IMG/VR virus record: IMGVR_UViG_3300030419_001184
Coordinates: 1 to 24,982 of that record
Strand: one strand, 5' to 3'
DNA length: 24,982 nt
From: a virus
The notes beneath the pieces are model-generated. The model ran no database searches. It was given only the letters and a program-made list of their open reading frames with translations, and had not been told where the DNA came from. Each line of letters begins with the position of its first letter. Positions within the stretch are counted from its first letter, which is position 1. A program made the position numbers and the translations under genes. Positions 13,098 to 23,300 of the stretch are shown here, piece after piece.

Positions 13098-15602
13098 ATG
13101 CCAGAAGGATACAAAAGGAGTTGGGGGAGCGTTAGTAAAAACTTCTCCCCATCCAGAGGTTTCACAAGTGAGACCAAACGTATGTCAAAGGAAGCTGAGG
13201 ATGTCTATAACAAGGCAATGGCTCAGCTTAAAACTAAGCAAGAAGTCTACAACCTACAAACAGCACAAGCCAAGGTAACAGCACAAACAGATGCCAGTAC
13301 TTCTAAGTACGAGATGGCAGCTTTAAGTAACTTTAGTAAAAGCTTGAACAATTTTCTATCAACTACGGTTGTAGATTATGCTAAAGAACAGGAGAAGAAG
13401 GATCTTGAAAAATGGAGAGAGAAGTGGAAGACTCATGATGCTGATGTCATAGCAGAAAGAAAGAAGATCAAAGAGAACATCGCTGCTATCTCAGATAATG
13501 CAGCTGAAGTAGCTCGTTTAGAAGAGAAGCTAAAAGAACTTAAACTCTTCAATGAACTTGATCCTACACAGATGACAGGTAATGAGCAGTTTGCTTATTA
13601 TGCACAGAAGGCAGATAATTTAGTAAAAAATTCTGAGATAGGTTTTTTTAATTTTAAAGAGGAACAGAATGATAACTATATACCTGCTACGTGGAAACCA
13701 CAGATTAAAAATGAAAAGACAGGTAAGCTAGAATGGGAACAGATACGAGTAGGTGATATCACTGACCCTAGAGGGCATCAAGCTGTTAAGGAAATGTACC
13801 TTAATAAGGTCTTAGATGATAACCCTATGGGTGGTCTGAAGCCACAGCTCAGGACTCATTTACTTACCGATCCACTAGATACTAAACTAGAAGCTGTAGT
13901 AGATAAGAACTGGCAATCGTATGCTAAAGATATTATTGTTAATAAAGGTAACGCTAATCTCCAAGCACTCGATAACCGAATTCAAGGTGTAAATGGTTAT
14001 GAAGATATCTCACTGGTTGCTTCTGAATTAGATGCTGTATTAACATTCAATGGTAATAACGCTTCTACCATGGGTCACCATGATGGAAGAGCCGGTGTTA
14101 TTGCAGGTCTAGAGACCAGGATGTATGATACCTTAATTAATAATACTAGAACTATAGCTGATTTAAACAAAGTAAGTGATAATATTAGGTATACATTAAC
14201 TAAAGCAATAATTAAAAATGGTCCTAATAAAGGTAAAACTTTAATAGAAGCCCATCCAGGTGCGTTTAAAGATGATCCTGACTTAACTAGACTTACTAAA
14301 ACGGTAGCAAAAAGAGCTAAAGAGATTGCAAATGAAGAAGCTGAAACTGAAGTAGGTTCATTCACTATAAGTATAAACCAAGGCATCGATAAAATTGCAG
14401 CCGATCATATTGCCCGTCAAGAACAAGGTATGTCTGAAGCTGCTTCTGCTGTTATAGCAGAGAAAGAGAAGGATCAACTGTTCAAAGATGCTAACAAAGG
14501 AGCAAAGACTACAAAAGGTAAAGAGTATATTTTCTCTATGATGGGTGATACCAGACTACTGTTTACTAAAGAACAGTGGATGGATCATGCTAAAGATTTA
14601 GCTGAAAAATGGAATGGTGTTATACCAGAACAAGAACTTATACGAATGCCTGATAGTGTACGAGAAGAGTTAAAGAAATTTGATATACGAATTGAAGAGA
14701 ACGTACCAGGTGGAGCTAATGAAGCTGAAGTAAAGATAACTGGAGCTAATGTAAAATTCCTGCAAAATCAACTTAAAGGAGTAGAAAAAGAGTTAACTCT
14801 TAATTCAAGAGGTAATGCTGATTCAGGGGTAATGGCTGATCTAGCTAATGATTGGTACCATAAACGCTTACAGTATTATATGCTAATAGCTGATCCACCT
14901 CATACTCATAATATAGCAGCACAGCTTGCTAGAGAAGAGGTCTCAGCAATGATTACTTCAGGTGGTCAAGGTCAGGAGTTCGTTCAAGGAGGCCCAATGG
15001 ATGGTATGAAGAACCCATTCTGGGCACAACATCCTTCTACTACTAGTTCTAATAATCCATGGGAAGCTAATCCAGCAACTGATGCTCATAGACAATCTGG
15101 GTTAAGATTACTTAGCTTACCTGAAAGACATTATCAAAGCATAGAGAATGCAGTAGAACGTCAGTCAAATAAGAGTGGTGGTTTAGATCTTAGCAATGAT
15201 TATATATTCGCTCCAATTAATAAAGTAGCTATTGAAAATGGGGATCTATCAAGTATAGAACATTTAGGAATTAATCCTGGTCTAGATAACGTAAGAAAAA
15301 ACCATGTTTTAACAAACGCTTTTGATAAACTAGGATTAGCAGAAACAGGCGGTAATCTTGATATACTGGTAGGTCAGCAAAGAGGTGCTGCTATTAGATC
15401 AACAGGTGGATTGAAATCACCATTGCTTCAGAACGAGACGCTTATGAAAGCTTGGTTCCCTCCAAATGGTGATATAGCTGCTCTTAAGGAACAACTTAGA
15501 GTACAAGAGATAAAGGTAAAAGCTAAAGAAACTAAAGAACGACTCGAAAGAGCTCGGAATAATCCATTGTATAAGGTTTACTCCTTGGGGGGTTTATTAT
15601 GA
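13098..15602 (+). CDS. Internal virion protein C, T7 gp15 homologue
   Basis: 834 residues (T7 gp15 is 747). Assignment is by order between gp14 and gp16, size and composition: a soluble, helix-rich protein with a coiled-coil segment near residues 97-150 (EKWREKWKTHDADVIAERKK, ARLEEKLKELK) and many short helices. gp15 forms a ring in the internal core and, after ejection, part of the periplasmic conduit with gp16. The N-terminus (SWGSVSKNFSPSRGF) is basic. Coding bases are very AT-rich (for example 14161-14220 has only 11 G or C of 60). The stop TGA overlaps the next ATG (ATGA at 15599-15602). Confidence 0.85.
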   Translation: MPEGYKRSWGSVSKNFSPSRGFTSETKRMSKEAEDVYNKAMAQLKTKQEVYNLQTAQAKVTAQTDASTSKYEMAALSNFSKSLNNFLSTTVVDYAKEQEKKDLEKWREKWKTHDADVIAERKKIKENIAAISDNAAEVARLEEKLKELKLFNELDPTQMTGNEQFAYYAQKADNLVKNSEIGFFNFKEEQNDNYIPATWKPQIKNEKTGKLEWEQIRVGDITDPRGHQAVKEMYLNKVLDDNPMGGLKPQLRTHLLTDPLDTKLEAVVDKNWQSYAKDIIVNKGNANLQALDNRIQGVNGYEDISLVASELDAVLTFNGNNASTMGHHDGRAGVIAGLETRMYDTLINNTRTIADLNKVSDNIRYTLTKAIIKNGPNKGKTLIEAHPGAFKDDPDLTRLTKTVAKRAKEIANEEAETEVGSFTISINQGIDKIAADHIARQEQGMSEAASAVIAEKEKDQLFKDANKGAKTTKGKEYIFSMMGDTRLLFTKEQWMDHAKDLAEKWNGVIPEQELIRMPDSVREELKKFDIRIEENVPGGANEAEVKITGANVKFLQNQLKGVEKELTLNSRGNADSGVMADLANDWYHKRLQYYMLIADPPHTHNIAAQLAREEVSAMITSGGQGQEFVQGGPMDGMKNPFWAQHPSTTSSNNPWEANPATDAHRQSGLRLLSLPERHYQSIENAVERQSNKSGGLDLSNDYIFAPINKVAIENGDLSSIEHLGINPGLDNVRKNHVLTNAFDKLGLAETGGNLDILVGQQRGAAIRSTGGLKSPLLQNETLMKAWFPPNGDIAALKEQLRVQEIKVKAKETKERLERARNNPLYKVYSLGGLL

Positions 15603-16120
15603 ACAATTTTTTTATACCCCCTCAAACAAGTCCAAGTGACTGGGGTATGACCTATGATAAAATTAAAAGACTAACAAGCAGTGACCAGCGTTCAGCTTCT
15701 AATAGTATTATGCCAGGTCTCTTGTCACAAAGAGGTTATGCTAATACTGTATGGCTTGGTGCAATAACTGATATGATAGAACGTGGTGTAGTTGGACGCA
15801 GACCTATAGTAAAGGAGAATCAAGTTAATCCTAAGTATGTCAGCCCTTATCCGTTATATCCAGAAGAACTACCTGAACTAATGAGAGAAGCAGGAGAAAT
15901 ACCAGCTGACTCAAGAGTTGATAATATTAAAAAGGTTAGTGGTAATCCTGGTTTAGCAGCTAAATTATGGAGAGTAAAAGGACAACGAGATGTTGATGAT
16001 TGCCAAGCAAAATATCCTGGTAGCTGTGCTATGCAATTAGGGTTTTTAGCTGATAAATGGGATCTTGATGCACGTCATCTTAAAACTAATTATAGAGCCT
16101 ATGGAGGTATGATGACATGA
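15599..16120 (+). CDS. Hypothetical protein between gp15 and gp16 (173 aa)
   Basis: ATG 15599 overlaps the gp15 stop and its TGA overlaps gp16's ATG at 16117, so it is embedded in the internal-core operon and probably translated with it. No T7 counterpart at this place. Visible: an N-terminal segment with Pro and aromatics (MNNFFIPPQTSPSDWGMTYD), a middle with SPYPLYPEELPELMREAGEI, and a C-terminal block with two Cys (DDCQAKYPGSCAMQLGFLAD) followed by KWDLDARHLKTNYRAYGG. No signal peptide or membrane helix. It may be a core or ejection accessory. A split-off domain of gp16 is possible, but I see no catalytic motif. Confidence 0.75.
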   Translation: MNNFFIPPQTSPSDWGMTYDKIKRLTSSDQRSASNSIMPGLLSQRGYANTVWLGAITDMIERGVVGRRPIVKENQVNPKYVSPYPLYPEELPELMREAGEIPADSRVDNIKKVSGNPGLAAKLWRVKGQRDVDDCQAKYPGSCAMQLGFLADKWDLDARHLKTNYRAYGGMMT

Positions 16121-19100
16121 CACAAACTCCTCAAGTAAACGAAGAAGAGCTTTCTGGAAATGATTACGGTGTCAGCAGTGATGTTGAGCAAAGAATTCGT
16201 GATCAAACACCTCAGATAGAAGGTATTAACGTTGCAACTCCACAACCTCAAACACCTCAAGCACCTGGACAGATTGATGTCCAACAGCTGATGACACAAT
16301 ATGGTATCAGCCCAGAATCAGTACAAGCTAGTATGGGTGGTACCCAGCAATGGCTGGAAGATAATGTCTATGTCCCGTTAGGTGCTAGACTACGTGGTAG
16401 ATCTGAAGAAGAAGAAAGAGCCTGGAGACTCCAACAGCAAGCAGAGTGGCAGGCTAGAGGAGCCGACTATGACCAACAATTAAATGAAGCTGGTGGTGCT
16501 ACTGCTGTAGCTAGAGAAACAACTAGAGCCGTTTTAGGCGGTGGTCAGGATGCTATTAAGAGTCTTGGTGAGTTTGCTGATCTCTCAGGTGACAGCCTGA
16601 AGGTAGGTCTAGCTAACATATTAGGAGAAACTGTAGATCCTACTCAGAACCCATGGGATGAGAACTATGAAAAAGGTAACTGGTTAAATATCCCTTATGC
16701 AGTTAAGGAAAATAAAACTGGATGGGGTAAACTAGCTAGAGGATTAGTAGAATTCGGTCTCCTTACGAGGTGGACTGGTAATGTTACAGGAGCTGTTGGT
16801 GCAGCTACAGGTGTAACTAGAACTGCTAACGCAGCTATTGCTGGTAATAAATATATTAACTTTGTAACTAAAGGCGCTAAAATATCCCTAGACGGTGGTG
16901 CTGCTGATCTTATATCTAGTAGCTCAGAGATGGGTAATATAGCTAACCTAGTAGAAGAACATGTACCCTGGTTAATGCCAGAGTTAATGTCCTATCTAGC
17001 CGTACGTCCAGAAGATAACCCTTGGGAAGCTCGTATTAAAACTGTAGCAGCTGGAGCTGGCATGAATCATGTCGCTCATTTTATAGGTGCAATAGGTAAA
17101 GGAGCTTGGAGAGCTATTGATGATGTAAAAGCAGGTAAAACTCTAGCAGAAGCTAACGAGAATGGAAATAAAGTCTTCAGAAAAGACATGGCAGAATCGC
17201 TTCAAAACTCAGAAGCGAATGCTACAGAAGCTGCTGCTGATCGGTTCGCTGAAGGTAGGGGTATATCTCGTGCGGATCCTAGAGACGAGTACCTTCGTCA
17301 ATACCTCTCAGAAGAAGACTATGCACGACATTCTGATCCACTTACAAGTGAAGCTGACAGAGCTGCTTTGGATGATCTAGCTAATAAAACTGGATTAGAA
17401 GCGGGTGATGAGTTTGACTGGGTAGAGTATAGAAGTGCAAGTCAGGCTGCTGAAATGACTGGTAGAACTCCTGATCCTCTTGTTAACCCTGAAGGTTTTA
17501 ATGCCTCAGAAAGAGCTACCTATGCTAAACAGCCTAATGCTACTAAGAGAGCTGCAGCTGAAGCTATTATAGATGCTAAGAAAGGCGGAGATGGTAAGGT
17601 TTATACAAACGTAGCCAGTGAGCCTATGATTAGGAACATTGCTCTAGGTAATAAAGCTTTAAGAGAAATAGTAGAAGAAGTTACAGAAGATATTACAAAC
17701 TCTGTATTCCATCAAAAAGATCTATCAGCTGCTCTACCTAAAGGTATGAGCTTTGAAGAGTTCCAGTTAGCAGCTTATAAAATAGCTGATCCACTACTAC
17801 AGCAATTAGATGATGTTCTTAATGGTAAGCAAGTAGATTTAGCTGCTACTTATCGTAAGATGCTGAAAGAAGGTGGTAAGGATTGGCGTGGTTATGGTGA
17901 AGTAGATGGTCAGATTGTTAGAACAGTAGGGCCAATACAGAAGTCAGCTAATATAATTGTACTAAGATCACTGGGTAGAACAGTGTCTGACATGGCTACA
18001 GCAGGTCTTTCTATCTCTGATGACTTACCTATTGGCCGTCAAGCTGAAATGATGTTTGATGCTATGAAGGTGTTATTCATAGAGAATAAGAAGTTTGCTT
18101 ATATGGCAGGTTTAGATCTACAAAGCTTTACCAAGGATGGATTTACTCTTAACCCTATGGCAAAGAGTGGTCTAGAAAGTCAGATAGCTGAGATGGCTAG
18201 ACAAGCTGAAGAATTCTTTAGTGAACTAGATAACCTCCGTAAAGAAGGTGACTGGTATAGCATGAGAGATCTTCTAGAACTTAATAGATTATCTGATGGT
18301 AAGGTAAGAACTTTAAACCATATCTATGAATTCCTCCAAGCTAAGTTATATGGAGGTCAGATGGATGGACTCGTTATACGAGGACAGACTAGAAAGCAGT
18401 TACAATCTACATTCTTTAACTCAATCCTTAGTGGACTAAAGACAGCCCCTAAAGCTATTATTGGTACTAATATGATTGCCTACTCCCGTCCTCTTATGGC
18501 GGCTATGGGATCAATCATAAAAGGAGATCGTAAGGAACTAGCTATTGCATTAGCCACAATAGATGGTATGCAAAGAGCAAGTGCTGAAAGTTGGGCAATG
18601 TGGAAGTATAACTGGGATTTAGGTGTTAATAGAAAGACTCAGGTATATGCAGGTAAGTTTGATATCGGTCAAGATATGGCTGAATGGAATCAACTAGGAA
18701 AGCATATAGCTAAGTATGGATCTGAGACCGATAAGATGGCTTTTGGGTCTCTTGACTTTACTACTAAATTCAATAATAGTCCATGGGTTAAGTATAGTGC
18801 TAATGCTATGGGAGCAGGTGATGCTTTCGCACGTACTATAATTGGTCGTCAGTATATGATTCAAAGAGCAGCTAGACAAGCTTTAGATGAAGGTATTGAT
18901 CCAAAACACCTGAATGATTTTGTAAGAAAGAAAGAAGAGTTATTCCGTAAGGAAATCTTTGTTAAGAATAAGGATGGAATGTGGATAGTATCTGATAAAG
19001 CAGCTGCTATGGCAGGTGATGAAGCCGCTATGACAACAGCTTTACAAGGTAGTATTAAAGGATTTGAAGCTATTGCTAATATCCCAGGCATGAGAGCCTT

Positions 19101-20358
19101 CTTCCCATTCGTTAGAACTGGTTTTAACTATCTAGATGTAACTTTCCAGCATACTCCAGTAGGTTTGTTCAGAGAAAAGTATAAGATGCTTACCAAAAAA
19201 GGTGGGCCAGCTCCTCATGAACTAGCTAAATATGGTATACGTCCAGAGGATGTAGCTCAGGAGATTGCATTAGCTGAAGGTCGTGTCGCTGTAGGTACTA
19301 TGGCTACTTTAGGTATAGTCGCAGCTGGCTTAAGTGGTAATATTACAGGTAATATACCTTGGGATCCTGCTGAAAGGAAGCGTTGGAGAGATTTAAACAT
19401 CCAACCATTCTCTATTAAGATAGGAGATGCATGGGTATCTTATAAAGGTGTGGAAATATTCAATACATTATTTGCATTTGGTGCAGATATACACTACGGT
19501 AGCTACTTATTAGGTGAGAAAGGTACCGATCATGCTATCAGAAAGTTAGTATGGATGTTCTCTAACGTTGTTGTAGAGCAATCTATGCTTGGTGGAATGG
19601 GAGATTTACTACAAATCCTTAGCCCAGAAGCCAGTAATGAGATGAGAACTAGTGCACTGACTAGAGTTCTTAGATCTCAGGCGCCTTTTAAAGGTTTATC
19701 TGGTGATTTAGGTACTATTATAGATGCTAACCATAAGGAATCACAAGGATTCTGGGAAGGTCTTATTAAAAAAGACCTAGCCTTTAAACAAGGTTTACAT
19801 CCTAAGTATGATATATTAAGTAAAGATAAAAAGGGGAGAGTAAAACGCTTCCAAACTGAACCATTGAATCCTCTTCTGAGGATATACAACCGTATAAGCC
19901 CTGTTGCTATTGTACCTATAGATAATGATCCTGTTAGACAGGCTCTTATAGATATACGTTTTGATCTACCTCAAGCTATGAGTGAGATTGACGGTGTTAA
20001 ACTTGATAATAGACAACGTTCTCAACTACAGTACTATCTAGCAAAAGGTAGACTAAGAGAACGATTAGATAGGCTTGTTAGAAGTGGTAAATTCAAAGGA
20101 ACTTTAGAGTCTTATAAAATAGATGGCTTAAAGGACTCCGATGGATGGGATCATAAACAAGCATGGTTCTATAATGCAGTTAGAACAATCTTTAGAGAAG
20201 AGAAAGCTATTGCTAAGAGACTAATGGCAACTGATCCTAACAATGCAGATCTCTTAAGATCTATAAAAACTCTTGAAAGACAGAAAGCTGTACTTAAATC
20301 AGGTAATGTGAATCAAGCAAGGAATTTAAAGCAGCGAATACAACAACATGGCTATTAA
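16117..20358 (+). CDS. Internal virion protein D, T7 gp16 homologue
   Basis: 1413 residues (T7 gp16 is 1318), the largest internal-core protein. In T7, gp16 carries an N-terminal lytic transglycosylase domain and spans the cell envelope to pull in DNA. Here the N-terminal ~120 residues are Gln/Pro-rich and disordered-looking (TPQPQTPQAPGQIDVQQLMT), and I do not see the transglycosylase catalytic-Glu context, so wall digestion may lie elsewhere. Later segments include hydrophobic or amphipathic stretches (TMATLGIVAAGLSG near residue 1060) and a basic helical C-terminus (RERLDRLVRSGKFKGTLESY, KAIAKRLMATDP, QARNLKQRIQQHGY). Assignment rests on order, size and general character. 13 nt separate it from the tail fibre. 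Confidence 0.87.
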   Translation: MTQTPQVNEEELSGNDYGVSSDVEQRIRDQTPQIEGINVATPQPQTPQAPGQIDVQQLMTQYGISPESVQASMGGTQQWLEDNVYVPLGARLRGRSEEEERAWRLQQQAEWQARGADYDQQLNEAGGATAVARETTRAVLGGGQDAIKSLGEFADLSGDSLKVGLANILGETVDPTQNPWDENYEKGNWLNIPYAVKENKTGWGKLARGLVEFGLLTRWTGNVTGAVGAATGVTRTANAAIAGNKYINFVTKGAKISLDGGAADLISSSSEMGNIANLVEEHVPWLMPELMSYLAVRPEDNPWEARIKTVAAGAGMNHVAHFIGAIGKGAWRAIDDVKAGKTLAEANENGNKVFRKDMAESLQNSEANATEAAADRFAEGRGISRADPRDEYLRQYLSEEDYARHSDPLTSEADRAALDDLANKTGLEAGDEFDWVEYRSASQAAEMTGRTPDPLVNPEGFNASERATYAKQPNATKRAAAEAIIDAKKGGDGKVYTNVASEPMIRNIALGNKALREIVEEVTEDITNSVFHQKDLSAALPKGMSFEEFQLAAYKIADPLLQQLDDVLNGKQVDLAATYRKMLKEGGKDWRGYGEVDGQIVRTVGPIQKSANIIVLRSLGRTVSDMATAGLSISDDLPIGRQAEMMFDAMKVLFIENKKFAYMAGLDLQSFTKDGFTLNPMAKSGLESQIAEMARQAEEFFSELDNLRKEGDWYSMRDLLELNRLSDGKVRTLNHIYEFLQAKLYGGQMDGLVIRGQTRKQLQSTFFNSILSGLKTAPKAIIGTNMIAYSRPLMAAMGSIIKGDRKELAIALATIDGMQRASAESWAMWKYNWDLGVNRKTQVYAGKFDIGQDMAEWNQLGKHIAKYGSETDKMAFGSLDFTTKFNNSPWVKYSANAMGAGDAFARTIIGRQYMIQRAARQALDEGIDPKHLNDFVRKKEELFRKEIFVKNKDGMWIVSDKAAAMAGDEAAMTTALQGSIKGFEAIANIPGMRAFFPFVRTGFNYLDVTFQHTPVGLFREKYKMLTKKGGPAPHELAKYGIRPEDVAQEIALAEGRVAVGTMATLGIVAAGLSGNITGNIPWDPAERKRWRDLNIQPFSIKIGDAWVSYKGVEIFNTLFAFGADIHYGSYLLGEKGTDHAIRKLVWMFSNVVVEQSMLGGMGDLLQILSPEASNEMRTSALTRVLRSQAPFKGLSGDLGTIIDANHKESQGFWEGLIKKDLAFKQGLHPKYDILSKDKKGRVKRFQTEPLNPLLRIYNRISPVAIVPIDNDPVRQALIDIRFDLPQAMSEIDGVKLDNRQRSQLQYYLAKGRLRERLDRLVRSGKFKGTLESYKIDGLKDSDGWDHKQAWFYNAVRTIFREEKAIAKRLMATDPNNADLLRSIKTLERQKAVLKSGNVNQARNLKQRIQQHGY

Positions 20359-20371
20359 CCCCTATTAAATT

Positions 20372-23300
20372 ATGGCACAAACATCAAATACACACATAGT
20401 AGGTGGTTCAGGTCAAGCTGGTCCCTACAATTATTCCTTTCCTATACTCGCAGATGCTGATGTTAAAGTCAGTGTTAACGGTGTAGTCAAGTCTGTGACC
20501 ACTCATTACACCTTAGATTCAAGTAACACTCGTATAACATTTGTCAGTGGACAAGAACCGAGCACTGGTGATAAAGTTATTATTTATCGGGATACCGATG
20601 AAGATCCTATTAACTCTACTTTTGTATCAGGTTCTACGATCAGGTCTAACGAACTAAATGATAACTTTAGTCAACTTCTATATATTGCCCAGGAATCCGA
20701 TAACCAGTCACTAAGTACACTTGGTGGTGTTATGGAAGGAGACCTAGGTTTAGGTCTTAAGACTAATCTTTATTTTGAAGGAGCTACTGACGACGCTTAT
20801 GAGACTACTCTTACTGTTGCTGATCCTACAGCTGACCGTACTATTACCCTACCTAACGTTACAGGTACGGTAGTAACAACTGGTGATACAGCTACAGTTA
20901 CAGCTACAATGATGGCAGCTAACTCTGTTGATTCTTCTGAATTAGTAGATGGTAGTATAGATACTTCACATATATCAAGTCAAGCTGTCACTAATGCTAA
21001 GTTAGCTGGATTATCAGTTGCAACAGCTAATATAATAAATAGTAATGTAACAAGAGAGAAGATAGCAAACGATGCTGTTGATGGAACTAAGATAGCAGAT
21101 GACTCAATTAATTCAGAACACTATGTTGATGGATCAATTGATACAGCTCATATAGCTGCTGATGCTATAACAGCTGCTAAGATTGCAAATAGTCAAATTA
21201 ATTCTGAGCATTATGCTGCAGATTCAATTGACACAGCTCATATAGCCAACGCACAGATCACTACAGCTAAAATAGCTGACAATGCAGTAACTACAGCTAA
21301 GATAGCAGACAGTGCTATTACTGCAGCTAAAATAGCTGATAATACAATCACTGCAACTCAGATTGGAGCAAATGCTGTAGGAGCAAGTGAGCTTCAAGAC
21401 GGAGCAGTTGATTCAGCAGCAATCATTTCTGGAGCAGTAACTACAGCTAAGATAGATGATGATGCTATAACTGGAGCTAAACTTGCAGATAACAGTATCA
21501 GCTCACAGCATATAATTGCAGATCAAGTTGGTCAAAGTGAGATAGCAGATAATGCAGTTCAAACTACACATATAACTAATAACGCTGTTAATTCAGCTAA
21601 AATAGTAGATGATGCAGTAATTACATCTAAAATACCAGATAACGCCGTAACAACCGCAAAGATAGCAGATGCTGAACTCAAGACGCTTGCTGGTATGCAG
21701 TCAGGTACTGCTTCTAAGTTGGCGGATAGTACAGCTCTTACCGCTGATATTGCAGACCTTAACCTGTTGGATGGTAAGAGCATCGTCACGACGATTGGCG
21801 GAAGTGCTACTGATGTTCAACTCCCTACAGCTCAAGCTGTCAATGAAAGAGTTGTAGAATTAGTCACTGAAGTTGGTGGATTCCACCCTATTGCAAATGA
21901 AACTTCTTTTCCAAGCACTAATCCCGATATTAATGATGGCGCCGGTACTATTGTTAGCGTTAAAGCCCTCGCTAGTAATCTTACCTCTAATGGTAGCGGC
22001 GTGGCAACAATCGCTAATGGAGCTGGCAGTGGAAACACTGTAACCATTAATGGGATGTCCAACAGCACAACATATGCTGCTGGAAAAGGTTTGATATTAG
22101 AAACAACTTCTACATTACATACCTATACTTTCCATAGATTAGTAATGGATGAGACAGGTGTGAATGATGCTCAGACACTTGTTACTGATTTCAATGAAAG
22201 ATATCGTGTAGCTTCTAGTGCTCCTTCCTCCTCATTGGATGACGGAGATCTATACTTTGATACTACTGTAAATAAGATGAAGGTATATAATGCCTCATCT
22301 AGTACATGGGATGATGTAGCTACACCTGGTGATTTTTATATATGTACATTTAGTGAATCATTTGATGGAAGTCGAACTGCCTTCACAGTTACCAACGCTC
22401 CAACTAGCGCACAGCAACTTATTGTTAGCGTCAATGGAGTCGTTCAGAAACCTAATGCTGGAACAGGCCAACCAAGCGAAGGATTTACTCTCAGTGGCTC
22501 TACTGTTACTTTTAGTAGTGCTCCTGCTAGTGGCAGCGATTATTACGTCGTCGCCCTTGGATCAACAGTAAATATTGGTACACCAAGTAATAATACAGTA
22601 AGTACAGATAAATTACAGAATGGTGCTGTTACTAACGCTAAGTTAGGTGCTGACGCTGTAACTGGAGCTAAGATTGCTGACGATGCAATCGGTGCTGAAC
22701 ATATAGAACAGTTAGACGCTGATTTATCTTTTGCAGATAGTGCTAAAGCTAAGTTTGGTACTGGTAATGATCTAGAAATTTATCATAATGGTTCGGATAG
22801 TTATATTGTAGATAATGGAACTGGTAACTTAATAATACGTGGACAATCTATCGTTGCTATCCAAGATACCAGTGGTAATGCTTCTGCTTTATTTAATGAT
22901 GGAGGCTCTGTAGATTTATATCATAACGGTTCTAAGAAGTTTGAGACAACAAGTAATGGTGTTAAGGCAACTGGACGAGTACAAGTAAGTGATTTTATAG
23001 AAACATTTACAAATGATACTGATTTAAAACTAAATTCTGCTGGTTCTAGTGGTACAATTAAGTTTCACATTAATGGCTCAGAGAAAGCAAAATTCGACTC
23101 AAGTGGAAATTTCTTAATCAATAACGATTCTGGTAAGGCAATACTGGGAGCTGGATCAGATCTGCAACTCTACCATAATGGAACAGATAGCTACGTTCAA
23201 AATGATACAGGAGTTCTTCGTATTAATAACGATGGAACTGATTTAGTCATTTCAACTGATGATAATATACATCTAAGAGTTAATGGAACTGAAGAAGGTG

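Noticed and set aside
21559-22068. Antisense and alternative-frame ORFs in the fibre region
   Set aside because: They arise from stop-poor repetitive codons in the fibre frame, which is itself open throughout.
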